From Blastopirellula marina (lineage in GTDB: Bacteria; Planctomycetota; Planctomycetia; Pirellulales; Pirellulaceae), in contig NZ_PUHY01000010.1 of the NCBI RefSeq assembly GCF_002967765.1, forward strand, positions 1 through 64,000: a stretch of DNA of 64,000 nucleotides, in the 5' to 3' direction. Positions 34,882 through 44,384 of this stretch are shown here, in pieces (position 1 is the stretch's first letter; the number at the start of each line of letters is the position of its first letter). A model generated the notes under the pieces. The model was not told the origin of the DNA. It did not search any database and was given only the letters and a program-made list of their open reading frames with translations. The position numbers and the translations under genes are program-made.

Positions 34882-37202
34882 GCACCTCACGAGAACCACT
34901 CCCTGAATCGATCACCAGTTTGCTGGATACCCTGCGCGGTCGGATTCGTCGCTATGTCATCCTCGAAGGTTTCGCCGCCATTTTGATTTGGCTGGCCGTT
35001 GTCTTCTGGATTGGGCTGGCGTTGGACTACGTTCCCGTAACGTTCGGTGCCAGCGAGATGCCGGTCGAAGCCCGGACCGTGCTGCTTGCAATTGCAGGGA
35101 TCGGCTCGCTGTGGCTCTTCTTCCGCATGATCGTAAGTCGTTTGTGGGTGTCGATGCCCAATCGCAGCTTGGCCTTGTTAATCGAACGGCGTTATCCGCA
35201 ACTTGGCGAATGTCTTTTGACAACGGTCGAGGCATCGGAATCGAAACATGAAGTGGTCGATGCCTACGAACAGGAAATGCTGGCCAAAACGCGTCACGAT
35301 GCGTTGGCGGCGATTCCGGAAGTAAACTTGACCGAGTTGTTCGATCCCACGCCATTATGGCGAAACGGACTCGGGGCACTTTTCGCGATTATCACCATCG
35401 GCATCTTTGCTGTGATCGCGTTCGCATCGTTTCAAATCTGGATCAGTCGGCTCGCCCTGAGCGATCAGGTTTGGCCACGCCTAGCACAAATGGAAGTGGT
35501 TGGGCTGGAAGTGCTTCAGCGAGACAACGCAGGTAGCGAAGGTTCCACCACGGTTGTCTTGCCGTTCCAGGATAAAGTGGTGAAGGTGGCTCGCGGCAGT
35601 TCGGTTCGATTGCTGGTCGCCGCCAACACGGATGCGTCATACGTCCCTCGTTATGCAACGCTCGTGTACCGCACCGCCGACGGTATCTCCGACTCGGTCC
35701 GCATGCAACGGATGGGAAACGGTGAGGAAGAAGATCAGTTGCCGTTCGTTTACGATCGAAAACCGCTGATCGGAATGGCGAACTCGCTCGATTTTGATGT
35801 AATTGGTTACGACCACAAACTGGCCGACTATCGAATCGAAGTGGTCGATCGTCCGTTCATCACCAGCAGCGAAGTTGACGCTGTCCTGCCAGAATACACC
35901 GAACTGCTTCCGCGGAAGGAAGTGGTCTCTGGGGCAACGCAATTGCCGGTTGGTTCCGAAGTCACGTTGACGATGACCAGCAGTAAGCCAATTGTTGCTG
36001 CCACGCTCTTCGACCTATCGACACAGGAATCGAAGCAGCTGAAATTCGATCCGCCGGTCACTACCATCGAACAGAAATACGCCAGTCTGTCACGGGACCT
36101 ACCGCTTGAAATCTCTCTGGAAGACATTGATGGGATCGCCAACGAGATTCCATACCGTTTGAAGATCTCTGCGGCTCCCGATATGCCTCCGGCGGTTGAG
36201 ATGCGCCCAGTTGGTGTTGGCTCGGCAATTACCAAAGATGCCCGGATTCAGCTGGAAGGTCGAATCCAAGACGACTTCGGTGTCGATCGCTCATGGGTTG
36301 AGGTTCAAGTGGTCGGAGGTGCGAAGATGGAGGTTCCTCTGACGACGGATTCTGATGGCAACTTTACGACCGTCATCGATCTGAAGGAACAACAGACCCC
36401 CGACGGAGTGCTGCGAGTCGAACCTGACGACAAAGTGACCATTTCGGTTTTTGCGCAAGACAAATGCGATTTGGATGGCGAAGGGAACATTGGAACGGCT
36501 GATCGCCTCCAATTAGATGTGGTCACGCCCGATAAGCTACTCTCGTTGCTGGAAGGTCGCGAGCTCGATTTACGACGCCGATTCGAGCAGATACGGGACG
36601 AAACGATGCGTCTCCGCGAGGAATTTACCCGAATTCAGATCGATGCTAAGCGTTTTGTCCTTGGGATCAATGAATTTGCGGCTAGCGAGTCCTCCCCGGA
36701 AGAGGGGATCTCGACCGTGAATGCCGAAGATTTGTACCGAAAGGCACTCGATCTGCAACGTCTGCGTATCCAAAGGGCCCATCAAGCCAGTAAGAAGGCA
36801 GATGGAGAACTTGTGGGTATCAAGGTTGGTTTCGAAGAAATTCGGGCTGAACTGACGTCTAACCGTATGGATACGACGGCCCGCAAAGAGCGCCTTGAGA
36901 AGATGATTATCGAGCCAATCACGAAGCTCTCCGATCCGATGCATGCTCAATTACAGAGCACGACGCAAGAATTGGAGGCACTGTACGATCAGCCCGAACC
37001 GTTTCTTCCGGTCGTAGAGGTTGCCCTGGAACAAACGGACGCAATCATTCTCGAAATGGAACGTATTCTAGAGAAGATGTTTGATCTGGAGAACTTCAAC
37101 GAACTTATGGAAAAGATGCGTCTACTCATCGACGCTCAGACCAAACTTCGCGAAGAAACGGAAGATTTGCGAAAGCAGCAGATCCTGGATCTGTTAGATT
37201 AA
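34878..37202 (+). CDS. Long membrane protein with coiled-coil C-terminus (DUF4175-like layout)
   Basis: 774 residues. The start ATG 34878 overlaps the preceding stop (ATGA); the longer frame from 34848 is rejected. Membrane helices lie at about 28-50, 63-86 and 160-185. A large exported beta-rich region (about 190-560, including DAVLPEYTELLPRKEV and TMTSSKPIVAATLFDL) is followed by a long charged coiled coil (about 560-774, LRRRFEQIRDETMRLREEF). Together with the next gene it has the layout of the alphaproteobacterial DUF4175/TIGR02302 proteins (few N-terminal helices, extracytoplasmic domain, Q/G-rich tail), but here the tail is on a separate gene. Function unknown. Confidence 0.7.
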   Translation: MSTSREPLPESITSLLDTLRGRIRRYVILEGFAAILIWLAVVFWIGLALDYVPVTFGASEMPVEARTVLLAIAGIGSLWLFFRMIVSRLWVSMPNRSLALLIERRYPQLGECLLTTVEASESKHEVVDAYEQEMLAKTRHDALAAIPEVNLTELFDPTPLWRNGLGALFAIITIGIFAVIAFASFQIWISRLALSDQVWPRLAQMEVVGLEVLQRDNAGSEGSTTVVLPFQDKVVKVARGSSVRLLVAANTDASYVPRYATLVYRTADGISDSVRMQRMGNGEEEDQLPFVYDRKPLIGMANSLDFDVIGYDHKLADYRIEVVDRPFITSSEVDAVLPEYTELLPRKEVVSGATQLPVGSEVTLTMTSSKPIVAATLFDLSTQESKQLKFDPPVTTIEQKYASLSRDLPLEISLEDIDGIANEIPYRLKISAAPDMPPAVEMRPVGVGSAITKDARIQLEGRIQDDFGVDRSWVEVQVVGGAKMEVPLTTDSDGNFTTVIDLKEQQTPDGVLRVEPDDKVTISVFAQDKCDLDGEGNIGTADRLQLDVVTPDKLLSLLEGRELDLRRRFEQIRDETMRLREEFTRIQIDAKRFVLGINEFAASESSPEEGISTVNAEDLYRKALDLQRLRIQRAHQASKKADGELVGIKVGFEEIRAELTSNRMDTTARKERLEKMIIEPITKLSDPMHAQLQSTTQELEALYDQPEPFLPVVEVALEQTDAIILEMERILEKMFDLENFNELMEKMRLLIDAQTKLREETEDLRKQQILDLLD

Positions 37203-37259
37203 GAAGCTTGGATGATCATTTTGTGATCATTCTCCTTTTCTCACCCGAGGGAAAACAAC

Positions 37260-39239
37260 ATGCCTGAACGTCCTGCGAAACAAAATGCGCTGTTTGGACT
37301 GCGAGGGCTCATTCTCCTGACTTGCCTCGGCATCTTCCCCTCGTTGACCTCGGCTCAGGAAGTCGCCTCCAAGGATGCGCTCTCTGATCGTCAGCAGCAA
37401 ATCACAGCGAACTTCGACGAACTCGAAAAGCTGATGCTGAAGATGGCCGATATCGACGAGGCCAACAACCCACAACGGGCGACGCTGCTGCGAGAAGCGG
37501 TACGCAACAGCCGCAACTTGCGCGTTCAATCTCGCATGACCGAGACGACCGACTCTCTAAAGATCGGTCAGTTGAAGCGCGCAAGCGACCAACAAGCCCT
37601 GATCGAGAACGACCTCCGCGGACTGCTGAAGCTTCTACAAAGCGAAAACCGCGACGAACAAATCAAAGACGAAGAAGCCCGCATTCGAGACTACATCAAG
37701 AACGCGCAGAAGCTGCTCAACCGCCAGCGCAGCATTCAAGGCCGCACGGAAGGGGGCAGCGATACGAAACCCCTCTCGGAAGAACAAGCCCGCCTGGCCG
37801 ACGACGCCAAATCGCTTTCCGACAAGATCGCCGAGCAAGAAGAAGGGGGCCGACCTTCAGAAAATGGTGATGGTCAATCAGGCGAGAACGGTGAAGAAGG
37901 ATCGGAAAAAAAGCCAGGTGAAAACGAAAACGGTAAGTCCTCGAACGAAGAAGGAAAAGAAGGCCAAGATGGCGAATCGGGAGAGCCGTCCGAAGGTAAA
38001 GAATCTGCCGGCGACATGAGCGAAGGCGCCGAGTCGAAAGATGGACAATCCGACTCACAGAAGGGCGATTCGCAGAAGGGCCAGCCTGGCGAAGGAGAGG
38101 AAGGCGAACCGAAAGAAGGCGAGCCCAGCGATTCGGAAGGTGAGAAATCCGACTCCGAAATGAAGGATGGCCAGTCCCAAGAGGGTGAGCCCAAAGAGGG
38201 CGAAAAAGGGAAGCCTCAGGATGGCGAACCGCAAGAAGGACAGCCCCAAGAGGGACAACCTCGAGAGGGTGAGCCAATGGAAGGGCAGCAGGGTCAAAAG
38301 GGGCAACAGAGCCAACAACAAGGCCAACAGGGTCAGCAAGGACAACAGGGCGAACAAGGCCAGCAGCCTCAAAACGATCAACAACAACCGCAGCAGGACG
38401 AGTTCTCGCCCCGTAAGCGGATTGAAGAAGCCCAACGCCGTATGCAAGAGGCGCAGAAGAAGCTGGACGAAGCCGACAAGGATGGTGCCGCCCAAGAACA
38501 GCAAGCCGCTCGTGACGAACTCGCTCAAGCCATCGCCGAACTCGAAGAAATCCTTCGCCAGTTGCGTGAAGAAGAAATCGAACGCGTTTTAGCTCGACTG
38601 GAATCGCGGTTCACCAAGATGTTGGAGATGCAGCTTCGCGTGAATGAAGACACCGAACGTCTCTCGCAAATCCCTGTCGACCAGCGTGGTTCCGCTGAGG
38701 ACGCCGAAGCGGGCAAGCTAAGTTTCGCTGAGAAGCAAATCGTGGTCGAGGCGGACAAAGCATTAGAGCTGCTCAAAGAAGAAGGCTCATCGATTGCCTT
38801 CCCGGAATCGCTAATGATGGTCCGCGAGGACATGGAGGAAGTCTCCAACCGACTGGGCCAAGCCAAGCTTGATAGCCTGACGCTGACGATTGAAGACGAC
38901 ATCGTCGCGGGCTTGGAAGAACTGCTCGAATCGCTCAAGCAAGCTCAGAAAGAGCAGGAAGACCGAAAACAACAGCAGCAGCAACAGCAACAACAGCAGC
39001 AACAACAACAAGGTGAAGAACCGCTGGTGGACAAGATCGCCGAACTAAGGCTGATCAAATCGATGCAAGTCCGTGTTAACCAGCGAACCAATCGTTACGC
39101 CCAAATGCTAGAAGACGCCGACGACGAAGTTGGCCAGGCGACCGGCGACGACTTGAAGAATCTGTTACGTGATTTGGCCGAGCGTCAAAGCCGTATTTAC
39201 GAGATCACTCGCGACAACGTTCAGGGGAAGAACCAATGA
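37260..39239 (+). CDS. Exported Glu/Gln/Gly-rich low-complexity and coiled-coil protein
   Basis: 659 residues. The signal peptide ([19 protein letters not shown]) is followed by a coiled-coil region (about 40-190), then a ~190-residue low-complexity tract of EGEP, EGQP and QGQQ repeats (residues ~195-380), a second coiled coil (about 380-555), a run of 14 Gln (residues 571-584) and a short helical end. Nothing suggests an enzyme. The strong charge and repeats suggest a flexible periplasmic or wall-associated spacer or binding protein. Its stop overlaps the next start (ATGA). It is probably the partner of the preceding membrane protein. Confidence 0.7.
   Translation: MPERPAKQNALFGLRGLILLTCLGIFPSLTSAQEVASKDALSDRQQQITANFDELEKLMLKMADIDEANNPQRATLLREAVRNSRNLRVQSRMTETTDSLKIGQLKRASDQQALIENDLRGLLKLLQSENRDEQIKDEEARIRDYIKNAQKLLNRQRSIQGRTEGGSDTKPLSEEQARLADDAKSLSDKIAEQEEGGRPSENGDGQSGENGEEGSEKKPGENENGKSSNEEGKEGQDGESGEPSEGKESAGDMSEGAESKDGQSDSQKGDSQKGQPGEGEEGEPKEGEPSDSEGEKSDSEMKDGQSQEGEPKEGEKGKPQDGEPQEGQPQEGQPREGEPMEGQQGQKGQQSQQQGQQGQQGQQGEQGQQPQNDQQQPQQDEFSPRKRIEEAQRRMQEAQKKLDEADKDGAAQEQQAARDELAQAIAELEEILRQLREEEIERVLARLESRFTKMLEMQLRVNEDTERLSQIPVDQRGSAEDAEAGKLSFAEKQIVVEADKALELLKEEGSSIAFPESLMMVREDMEEVSNRLGQAKLDSLTLTIEDDIVAGLEELLESLKQAQKEQEDRKQQQQQQQQQQQQQQGEEPLVDKIAELRLIKSMQVRVNQRTNRYAQMLEDADDEVGQATGDDLKNLLRDLAERQSRIYEITRDNVQGKNQ
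37850..38405 (+). repeat. Degenerate tandem repeat encoding Glu/Gly/Pro/Gln-rich tract
   Basis: Many imperfect copies of a unit encoding EGEP or EGQP (such as gagggtgagcccaaagaggg), passing into CAA/CAG-GGx units encoding QGQQ. It is in frame within the coding sequence and probably expanded by replication slippage. Confidence 0.75.
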
Positions 39240-40309
39240 GTTTTCGCCGAATTGTCTGCAGCCTAACGAGCATCGCAGTCCTAGGAGGATTGTTCTGCAT
39301 GCCTCGTTTCGTGCAAGCCGAAGCCGGATTAGCGGTACCAGACCGTTGGTCTCCGCCGTCGCGCGAGCAACTTGCCGAAGAGCTGACCACCTGGAGCCAG
39401 ACGTCGCACGTACCGGTTGAAACCAAGACGCAGCTACTCGAACTTTGGAATAACATCAGCGATTCTTCACTGCCACTTCGCGAACTGCTCGATCGCTCTC
39501 TCGAAATCAGCTCGGCTGAAATCTGGGAGAAGCTTGATTCCTTTCGCCAGACCGGCAACTACCAAGGCCCTATCGAATTGGACACGACCAACGTCGATAG
39601 CTGGCCTCCTCAGTTTTTGATTCATCATGCCAAGTTCGTTTACGGCAAGTGGCTGGCCGAAAAAGGCCTGTACGACGAAGCCCTGAACGAACTGGGCGAG
39701 CCACTTCCTGATCAGGTTGTCGATCCTGCCGCACTGTTGTTCTTCGAGGCCTCGTGCCAGCACTATTTGTTGAAGAAAGAAGAATGTGTGACAACGCTGA
39801 AGCAGTTACTCTCGCGGAGCGAAGGACTACCGATCCGCTATTTGGCGGTATCACAAATGATGCTTAAAGACATCGAACCGCTCGAAACCGACTCCCTCGA
39901 CGAAGTCGCTCGTTTAATGCGTGACATCGAACGCCGTCTCGACCTGGGTCGGGCAGGCAAGAAGGTTCGTAAGACGGAAGAAGATGTCGTGGCGAAGCTC
40001 GACAAGATGATCGAAGATCTAGAAGAGCAACGTAAACAACAACAGCAGCAGCAACAGCAACAACAAAACCAGAACGGTTCCAATAATCCAATGCGTCCGA
40101 TGCAGGACAGCATGCCCGGCACCGAAAGTGGCCCGGGTGATGTCGATAAGAAAGAGATGGAACACAAGCACGACTGGGGCGATGTGCCACCCAAGGAACG
40201 CCAGGAAGCCTTGCAACAGATTTCCAACGAGTATCCTTCGCATTACCGTCGTGCCATTGAAGAGTACTTCCGCAAGATCGCTCGCGATCCATCCGCGGGC
40301 AACAACTAA
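39236..40309 (+). CDS. Exported helical protein with poly-Gln tract
   Basis: 357 residues. Probable signal peptide ([20 protein letters not shown], processed near FVQAEA). The middle part (about 60-225) is helical and repeat-like (AKFVYGKWLAEKGLYDEALN), reminiscent of TPR. A charged coiled coil leads to ten consecutive Gln (40037-40066), then an Asn/Pro/Met-rich linker and a C-terminal segment HYRRAIEEYFRKIARD. The start overlaps the preceding stop (ATGA). Many MoxR loci include a small TPR protein (BatE-like) in this position; the resemblance is only in layout. Confidence 0.65.
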   Translation: MSFRRIVCSLTSIAVLGGLFCMPRFVQAEAGLAVPDRWSPPSREQLAEELTTWSQTSHVPVETKTQLLELWNNISDSSLPLRELLDRSLEISSAEIWEKLDSFRQTGNYQGPIELDTTNVDSWPPQFLIHHAKFVYGKWLAEKGLYDEALNELGEPLPDQVVDPAALLFFEASCQHYLLKKEECVTTLKQLLSRSEGLPIRYLAVSQMMLKDIEPLETDSLDEVARLMRDIERRLDLGRAGKKVRKTEEDVVAKLDKMIEDLEEQRKQQQQQQQQQQNQNGSNNPMRPMQDSMPGTESGPGDVDKKEMEHKHDWGDVPPKERQEALQQISNEYPSHYRRAIEEYFRKIARDPSAGNN

Positions 40310-40351
40310 GAACCAGCGCAACGATTGCCGCTCGCAGAGATACGACGCTCT

Positions 40352-41575
40352 ATGAAGATGTTATGCCTGATCATGCTCCTGCTTTCCGCCGCCACACCCG
40401 GCGTCGAACTTCAGGGACTCGATGGTTCCCAGACCGAAGGTGAACTGGTCGATCTGACCAGTAAATCGATCGTCATCCAACCGTCTGGCCAGCCTGCCGT
40501 CACGATGGCGACCAAAGAAGTTATCAGCATCAAGCCAGCGGCGACTTCAGAAAATGAAAGTCTGTCCGCTCCGACTTCGGAATTGATTTTAGCGGATGAC
40601 TCTCGGTTGTTTCTTACCGACCTCAAAGTCGACGGACGCAATGCTCAACTGAAGCTCGCGATTGGTGAAGAAGTCAGCATCGCTCGTAGCAGCATCAAGG
40701 CGGTTCGATTTCTGAACGACCCGCAGCAAGCGAATGATGCACACCTGGAAAGCTGGAATAAGATTCTGCAGGAGAAGCCAAATCAAGATGCGATCGTGCT
40801 ACTGCGTGACGGCAACTTGGTCGTTCAAGATTTGATCATTCCACGAATCTCCGAAGCAGGGATCAGCATTCAACTCGGGAATATCCAAAAGGATGTCTCC
40901 CCGTCCAAACTGTACGGGGTGCTCTTTTTCCAGCGTGAAGCCCGTACCTTCCCAGCTCCTCTTTGCCTGGTGAATTTACGGGATGACTCGAAGCTGATAG
41001 CTAAAAGTGTTCGCTTAACGTCCGATCATTTGCAGGTTTCGACGTTGGCCAACGAAGACCTTCCGATCCCTTTTTCGCAAGTTCGCCTGCTCGACTACGC
41101 TGCCGGTAACATCCAGTTTCTAGACGAAATGAAACCGTCGCTGGTCGAATGGACGCCGATTGTTCGCTCAGCCATTTCGATGCGTGACTTGTCGCTCATC
41201 TATGGTCCGCGCATGAATCAATCGTTTCAGAAAGAACCACTGCAATTAGAGTTCGATGGCCAACCTGAGACGTACTCGAAAGGGATTGCCATCCATGCGA
41301 CTTCCGTTTTGGTTTACGACCTTCCAGATGGGTTTCGCCAACTTCGCATGAAGGCCGGCATCGCCCCACGCAGCCTTGGCATGTGCACCGCCAAACTTCA
41401 AATCATCGGCAATCAAAAGATCTTGCTAGAAAAAACGTTCGAGGAAGGTACTCCTCCGGAAGACATCGTCGTGAATGTCGCTGGCGTCCGCCGACTGAAA
41501 ATAATCGTTGATGCTCTCGATGACGAAGACTTCGGCGACGCACTTCACCTGTGCCAGGCACGCCTCCTGAAATAA
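40352..41575 (+). CDS. Exported protein with NPCBM-like carbohydrate-binding domain
   Basis: 407 residues. A short signal peptide (MKMLCLIMLLLSAATPGVEL) precedes a beta-rich N-terminal part (SKSIVIQPSGQPAVTMATKE; SRLFLTDLKVDGRNAQLKLA). The C-terminal ~140 residues resemble the NPCBM domain found in glycoside hydrolases: YSKGIAIHATSVLVYDLP, then FRQLRMKAGIAPRS and VRRLKIIVDALDDEDFGDAL. No hydrolase domain is attached, so it may bind polysaccharide or glycan. I chose ATG 40352 over TTG 40325 because it begins the signal peptide; the ribosome-binding site is weak for both. Same strand and close spacing put it in the MoxR operon. Confidence 0.65.
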   Translation: MKMLCLIMLLLSAATPGVELQGLDGSQTEGELVDLTSKSIVIQPSGQPAVTMATKEVISIKPAATSENESLSAPTSELILADDSRLFLTDLKVDGRNAQLKLAIGEEVSIARSSIKAVRFLNDPQQANDAHLESWNKILQEKPNQDAIVLLRDGNLVVQDLIIPRISEAGISIQLGNIQKDVSPSKLYGVLFFQREARTFPAPLCLVNLRDDSKLIAKSVRLTSDHLQVSTLANEDLPIPFSQVRLLDYAAGNIQFLDEMKPSLVEWTPIVRSAISMRDLSLIYGPRMNQSFQKEPLQLEFDGQPETYSKGIAIHATSVLVYDLPDGFRQLRMKAGIAPRSLGMCTAKLQIIGNQKILLEKTFEEGTPPEDIVVNVAGVRRLKIIVDALDDEDFGDALHLCQARLLK

Positions 41576-41590
41576 TTTCGAGTGATCCGC

Positions 41591-43357
41591 ATGCAACGAT
41601 ATCTACCACTCTCCCTGGTCTTTGCCTTGCTGGCGAGTTCGGCTGCGCCACTACCAGCTGCCGATATGGACCTCGTCCTGAAGGCCGAGCAACAAAGGAT
41701 CGACGCCGTCGCAAAAGCTTCTGCTTCGACGATTTCGGTCTTCGCAGGCGCGGCCGGGGGTGGCAGTGGCGTGATCGTCAGCCCCGACGGTTATGCCGTT
41801 ACCAACTTCCACGTGGCTGATCCGGCCGGCAACTTCATGAAGTGCAGTATGCCCGAAGAAGGGGGTAAGGTTTACGATGCGGTGATCGTCGGCGTGGATC
41901 CTGTAGGGGACGTGGCGGTCATCAAGATGCTCGGTCGCGATGACTTCCCCGCAGCCGAGATCGTTGACAGCAACGGCGTCAAGGCGGGCGATTGGTGCTT
42001 TGCCGTTGGCAATCCATTTTTGTTAGCGACCGATCTGCAACCAACGGTGACCTGGGGAATTGTTTCCGGCGTGCATCGTTATCAATATCCAGCCGGGACA
42101 CTACTGGAATACACCGACTGTCTGCAAACCAACGCGGCCATCAATCCAGGTAACTCGGGCGGACCGCTGTTCAATGCGAAAGGGCAACTGATCGGCATCA
42201 ATGGACGCGGTTCGTTTGAAAAACGTGGCCGCGTGAACGTTGGTGTCGGCTATGCGATTTCCATCAATCAGGTCATGAACTTTTTGGGCTACCTGAAGAG
42301 TGGCCGCATTATCGACCACGCCACGCTCGGCGCCACGGTAATCACCGATTCGGAAGGTCGCGTCGTGGTGACCAACATCCTTAGCTCTTCCGATGCCTAT
42401 CGGCGCGGGCTACGTTACGGGGATGAGATCGTCAGCTTCGCAGGCCGCGACGTGACAACGGTCAATGGCTTCAAAAACATCCTAGGCATCTATCCCCGTG
42501 GTTGGAGCGTGCCCCTTTCGTACCGACGAGACGGTAAGCGTTACGACACCATCGTTCGCTTGGCAGGCGTGCACTCGCGGCGCGAACTGCTAGAAAAGAT
42601 CGGCAGTGCCCCGATTCCACCTAGCCCCGAAGAGAAGCCTGAGGGGGAGGATGATGGAGAAAAGAAACCTTCGCGCCCGGCACCCACGCCAGGGCATGGC
42701 AAAGAAGAAGCGAAACCGCCAGAAGAGTGGAAACACCTTTACGCGGAAAAAACTGGCTATGCCAACTACCACTTCAATCAAGAACATCAAAATCGTCTGC
42801 GTAAGGCCCTCGATGCTTTAGGAGATTGGTCGCAAACGTCCGATTCCTGGGAGATGGAATATTCGCTGGTCGATAACGACACCGGTGTGATTCACATCGA
42901 TCCGGCCGTCGTGCAAGGAAAACTGGCGGGCGTGAATCACAACATCGAAATTTCCGGCGACCTGACCCAAAAGTTAGAGCCGTCCGGTAGCGGTGGCTTG
43001 TTCTTGGCGCTTTACACTTGGAAGCGTTTATTGCGACAACCGTTCGAGAAGTTCGGCGAGGTCTACTATCTGGGCACCGCACCCCGACGCGACTTCAACG
43101 TTCAATACGACGTACTCGTCGGTTTGTACGATGCTCTGGAAATCCGGGCTTACTTCGACCGCGACACGGGCGAACTGGCAGTCCTGGAGATGTTCCCGGA
43201 ATCGGATGCCGATCCGTGCGAAATCGAGTTCAGCGACTACCGCGAGGTCGGCGGCTACACGCTACCCTATCGCATGGTAGTTCGCTTCGGCGACGAGCCG
43301 TTCGATATCGTGACCGTTAAAAAATGGAATGTCCTTCCTTCCAGTGAGGGGACTTAA
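41591..43357 (+). CDS. HtrA/Deg-type serine protease (catalytic triad intact) with PDZ domain
   Basis: 588 residues with signal peptide (LSLVFALLASSAAPLPAADM). Trypsin-like domain at about 45-240 with an intact triad: H74 in TNFHVAD, D107 in DPVGDVAVIKM and S189 in NPGNSGGPLF. A PDZ domain follows (about 250-335). Then there is a Pro/Glu/Lys linker and a C-terminal domain of about 200 residues (HNIEISGDLTQKLEPSGSGG; EIRAYFDRDTGELAVLEMFP) that I do not recognise. HtrA proteins degrade or refold misfolded envelope proteins. ATG 41591 is preferred over GTG 41582. It is followed by two HtrA-like genes with lost catalytic residues. Confidence 0.88.
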   Translation: MQRYLPLSLVFALLASSAAPLPAADMDLVLKAEQQRIDAVAKASASTISVFAGAAGGGSGVIVSPDGYAVTNFHVADPAGNFMKCSMPEEGGKVYDAVIVGVDPVGDVAVIKMLGRDDFPAAEIVDSNGVKAGDWCFAVGNPFLLATDLQPTVTWGIVSGVHRYQYPAGTLLEYTDCLQTNAAINPGNSGGPLFNAKGQLIGINGRGSFEKRGRVNVGVGYAISINQVMNFLGYLKSGRIIDHATLGATVITDSEGRVVVTNILSSSDAYRRGLRYGDEIVSFAGRDVTTVNGFKNILGIYPRGWSVPLSYRRDGKRYDTIVRLAGVHSRRELLEKIGSAPIPPSPEEKPEGEDDGEKKPSRPAPTPGHGKEEAKPPEEWKHLYAEKTGYANYHFNQEHQNRLRKALDALGDWSQTSDSWEMEYSLVDNDTGVIHIDPAVVQGKLAGVNHNIEISGDLTQKLEPSGSGGLFLALYTWKRLLRQPFEKFGEVYYLGTAPRRDFNVQYDVLVGLYDALEIRAYFDRDTGELAVLEMFPESDADPCEIEFSDYREVGGYTLPYRMVVRFGDEPFDIVTVKKWNVLPSSEGT

Positions 43358-43358
43358 G

Positions 43359-44384
43359 ATGTACGGGAAACCAACTGCTCGACTGTTGCTGCTTTCGTTA
43401 GTCCTGTCAGGGATTTGCGTAACGACAAACGCGTTGCAAGCGGAAGCGACGCTGCGTGACATCACACGAGACGTGCAACGGAAGGTCGTCAAGATCTACG
43501 GAGCCGGCGGGCTACGTGGTCTTGAGTCGTACCAGTCTGGAAGCCTGATCACGCCCAATGGTCATATCCTCACCGCGTGGAGCTACGTGCTTGACTCGAG
43601 CGTCATCACGGTGGTGCTCGACGATGGACGGCATTTCACCGCGGAACTCGCGAGTGCTGATCCTCGATTCGGTATCGCCCTGCTCAAGATCGAAGCGGAA
43701 GAGCTGCCCTACTTCAACTTGGATGAAGGGGTCGAGATAGAGCCAGGCGATCGAATCTTGTCGTTCAGCAACCTGTTCGGAATCGCCGCCGGTGATGAAC
43801 CTGCCAGTGTGTTGAGCGGATATGTTTCTGCGATCGCTCCACTCGAAGCACGCCGCAGTGCATTTCCTTCCGCCTATCAAGGTCCTGTCTTGATTGTCGA
43901 TGCGATTGTGAACAATCCGGGAGCGGCTGGCGGTGTTTTGACGGACCAGGAAGGGCACTTCGTTGGGCTGATCGGTAAAGAGCTACGCAGTTCGCGAAAC
44001 GACATCTGGCTGAATTACGCGTTGCCGGTGGGGGAGATCAAAGAGCCGATCGAAGACCTGATCGCCGGGCGTTCGCGACCGGTCGTTGATCCTCAGCAGG
44101 AAAAGCCACAAAACCCGCTCACGCTCGCGCACCTCGGACTTGTGCTCGTTCCGAATGTACTCGACAAGACTCCGTTATACATCGAACGCGTCGAAGGTGA
44201 GTCGTTGGCCGCTGAGGGGAAGCTACAGCCGGACGACTTGATCATGTACATCGACGGAACACTCGTTTCGTCGCAAGATGCCTTGATCGAGAAGCTAAGC
44301 TATATGGACCGCGACCAACGCTTTTCGCTGATCGTGCTCCGTAACCAAGATCTCATTGAAATCACACTCAACGAATTGAAGTAA
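43359..44384 (+). CDS. HtrA-like pseudoprotease with PDZ domain
   Basis: 341 residues with a signal peptide (ARLLLLSLVLSGICVTTNAL). The trypsin-like fold is recognisable (SGSLITPNGHILTAWSYV, NNPGAAGGVLTDQEGHFVGL) but by alignment with the preceding gene all three catalytic positions are changed: His to S75, Asp to G105 and Ser to A190. A PDZ domain follows (about 250-341: VPNVLDKTPLYIERVEGESL). It should lack protease activity and may act as a chaperone, substrate receptor or regulator of the active enzyme. ATG 43359 is two bases after the preceding stop, with gaggg eight bases upstream; the frame from 43329 overlaps the upstream gene. The next gene starts directly at its stop. Confidence 0.85.
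   Translation: MYGKPTARLLLLSLVLSGICVTTNALQAEATLRDITRDVQRKVVKIYGAGGLRGLESYQSGSLITPNGHILTAWSYVLDSSVITVVLDDGRHFTAELASADPRFGIALLKIEAEELPYFNLDEGVEIEPGDRILSFSNLFGIAAGDEPASVLSGYVSAIAPLEARRSAFPSAYQGPVLIVDAIVNNPGAAGGVLTDQEGHFVGLIGKELRSSRNDIWLNYALPVGEIKEPIEDLIAGRSRPVVDPQQEKPQNPLTLAHLGLVLVPNVLDKTPLYIERVEGESLAAEGKLQPDDLIMYIDGTLVSSQDALIEKLSYMDRDQRFSLIVLRNQDLIEITLNELK

Noticed and set aside
38970-39011. CAA/CAG run considered as a CRISPR-like or mobile repeat
   Set aside because: There are no spacers; it is an in-frame poly-Gln tract inside a coding sequence.
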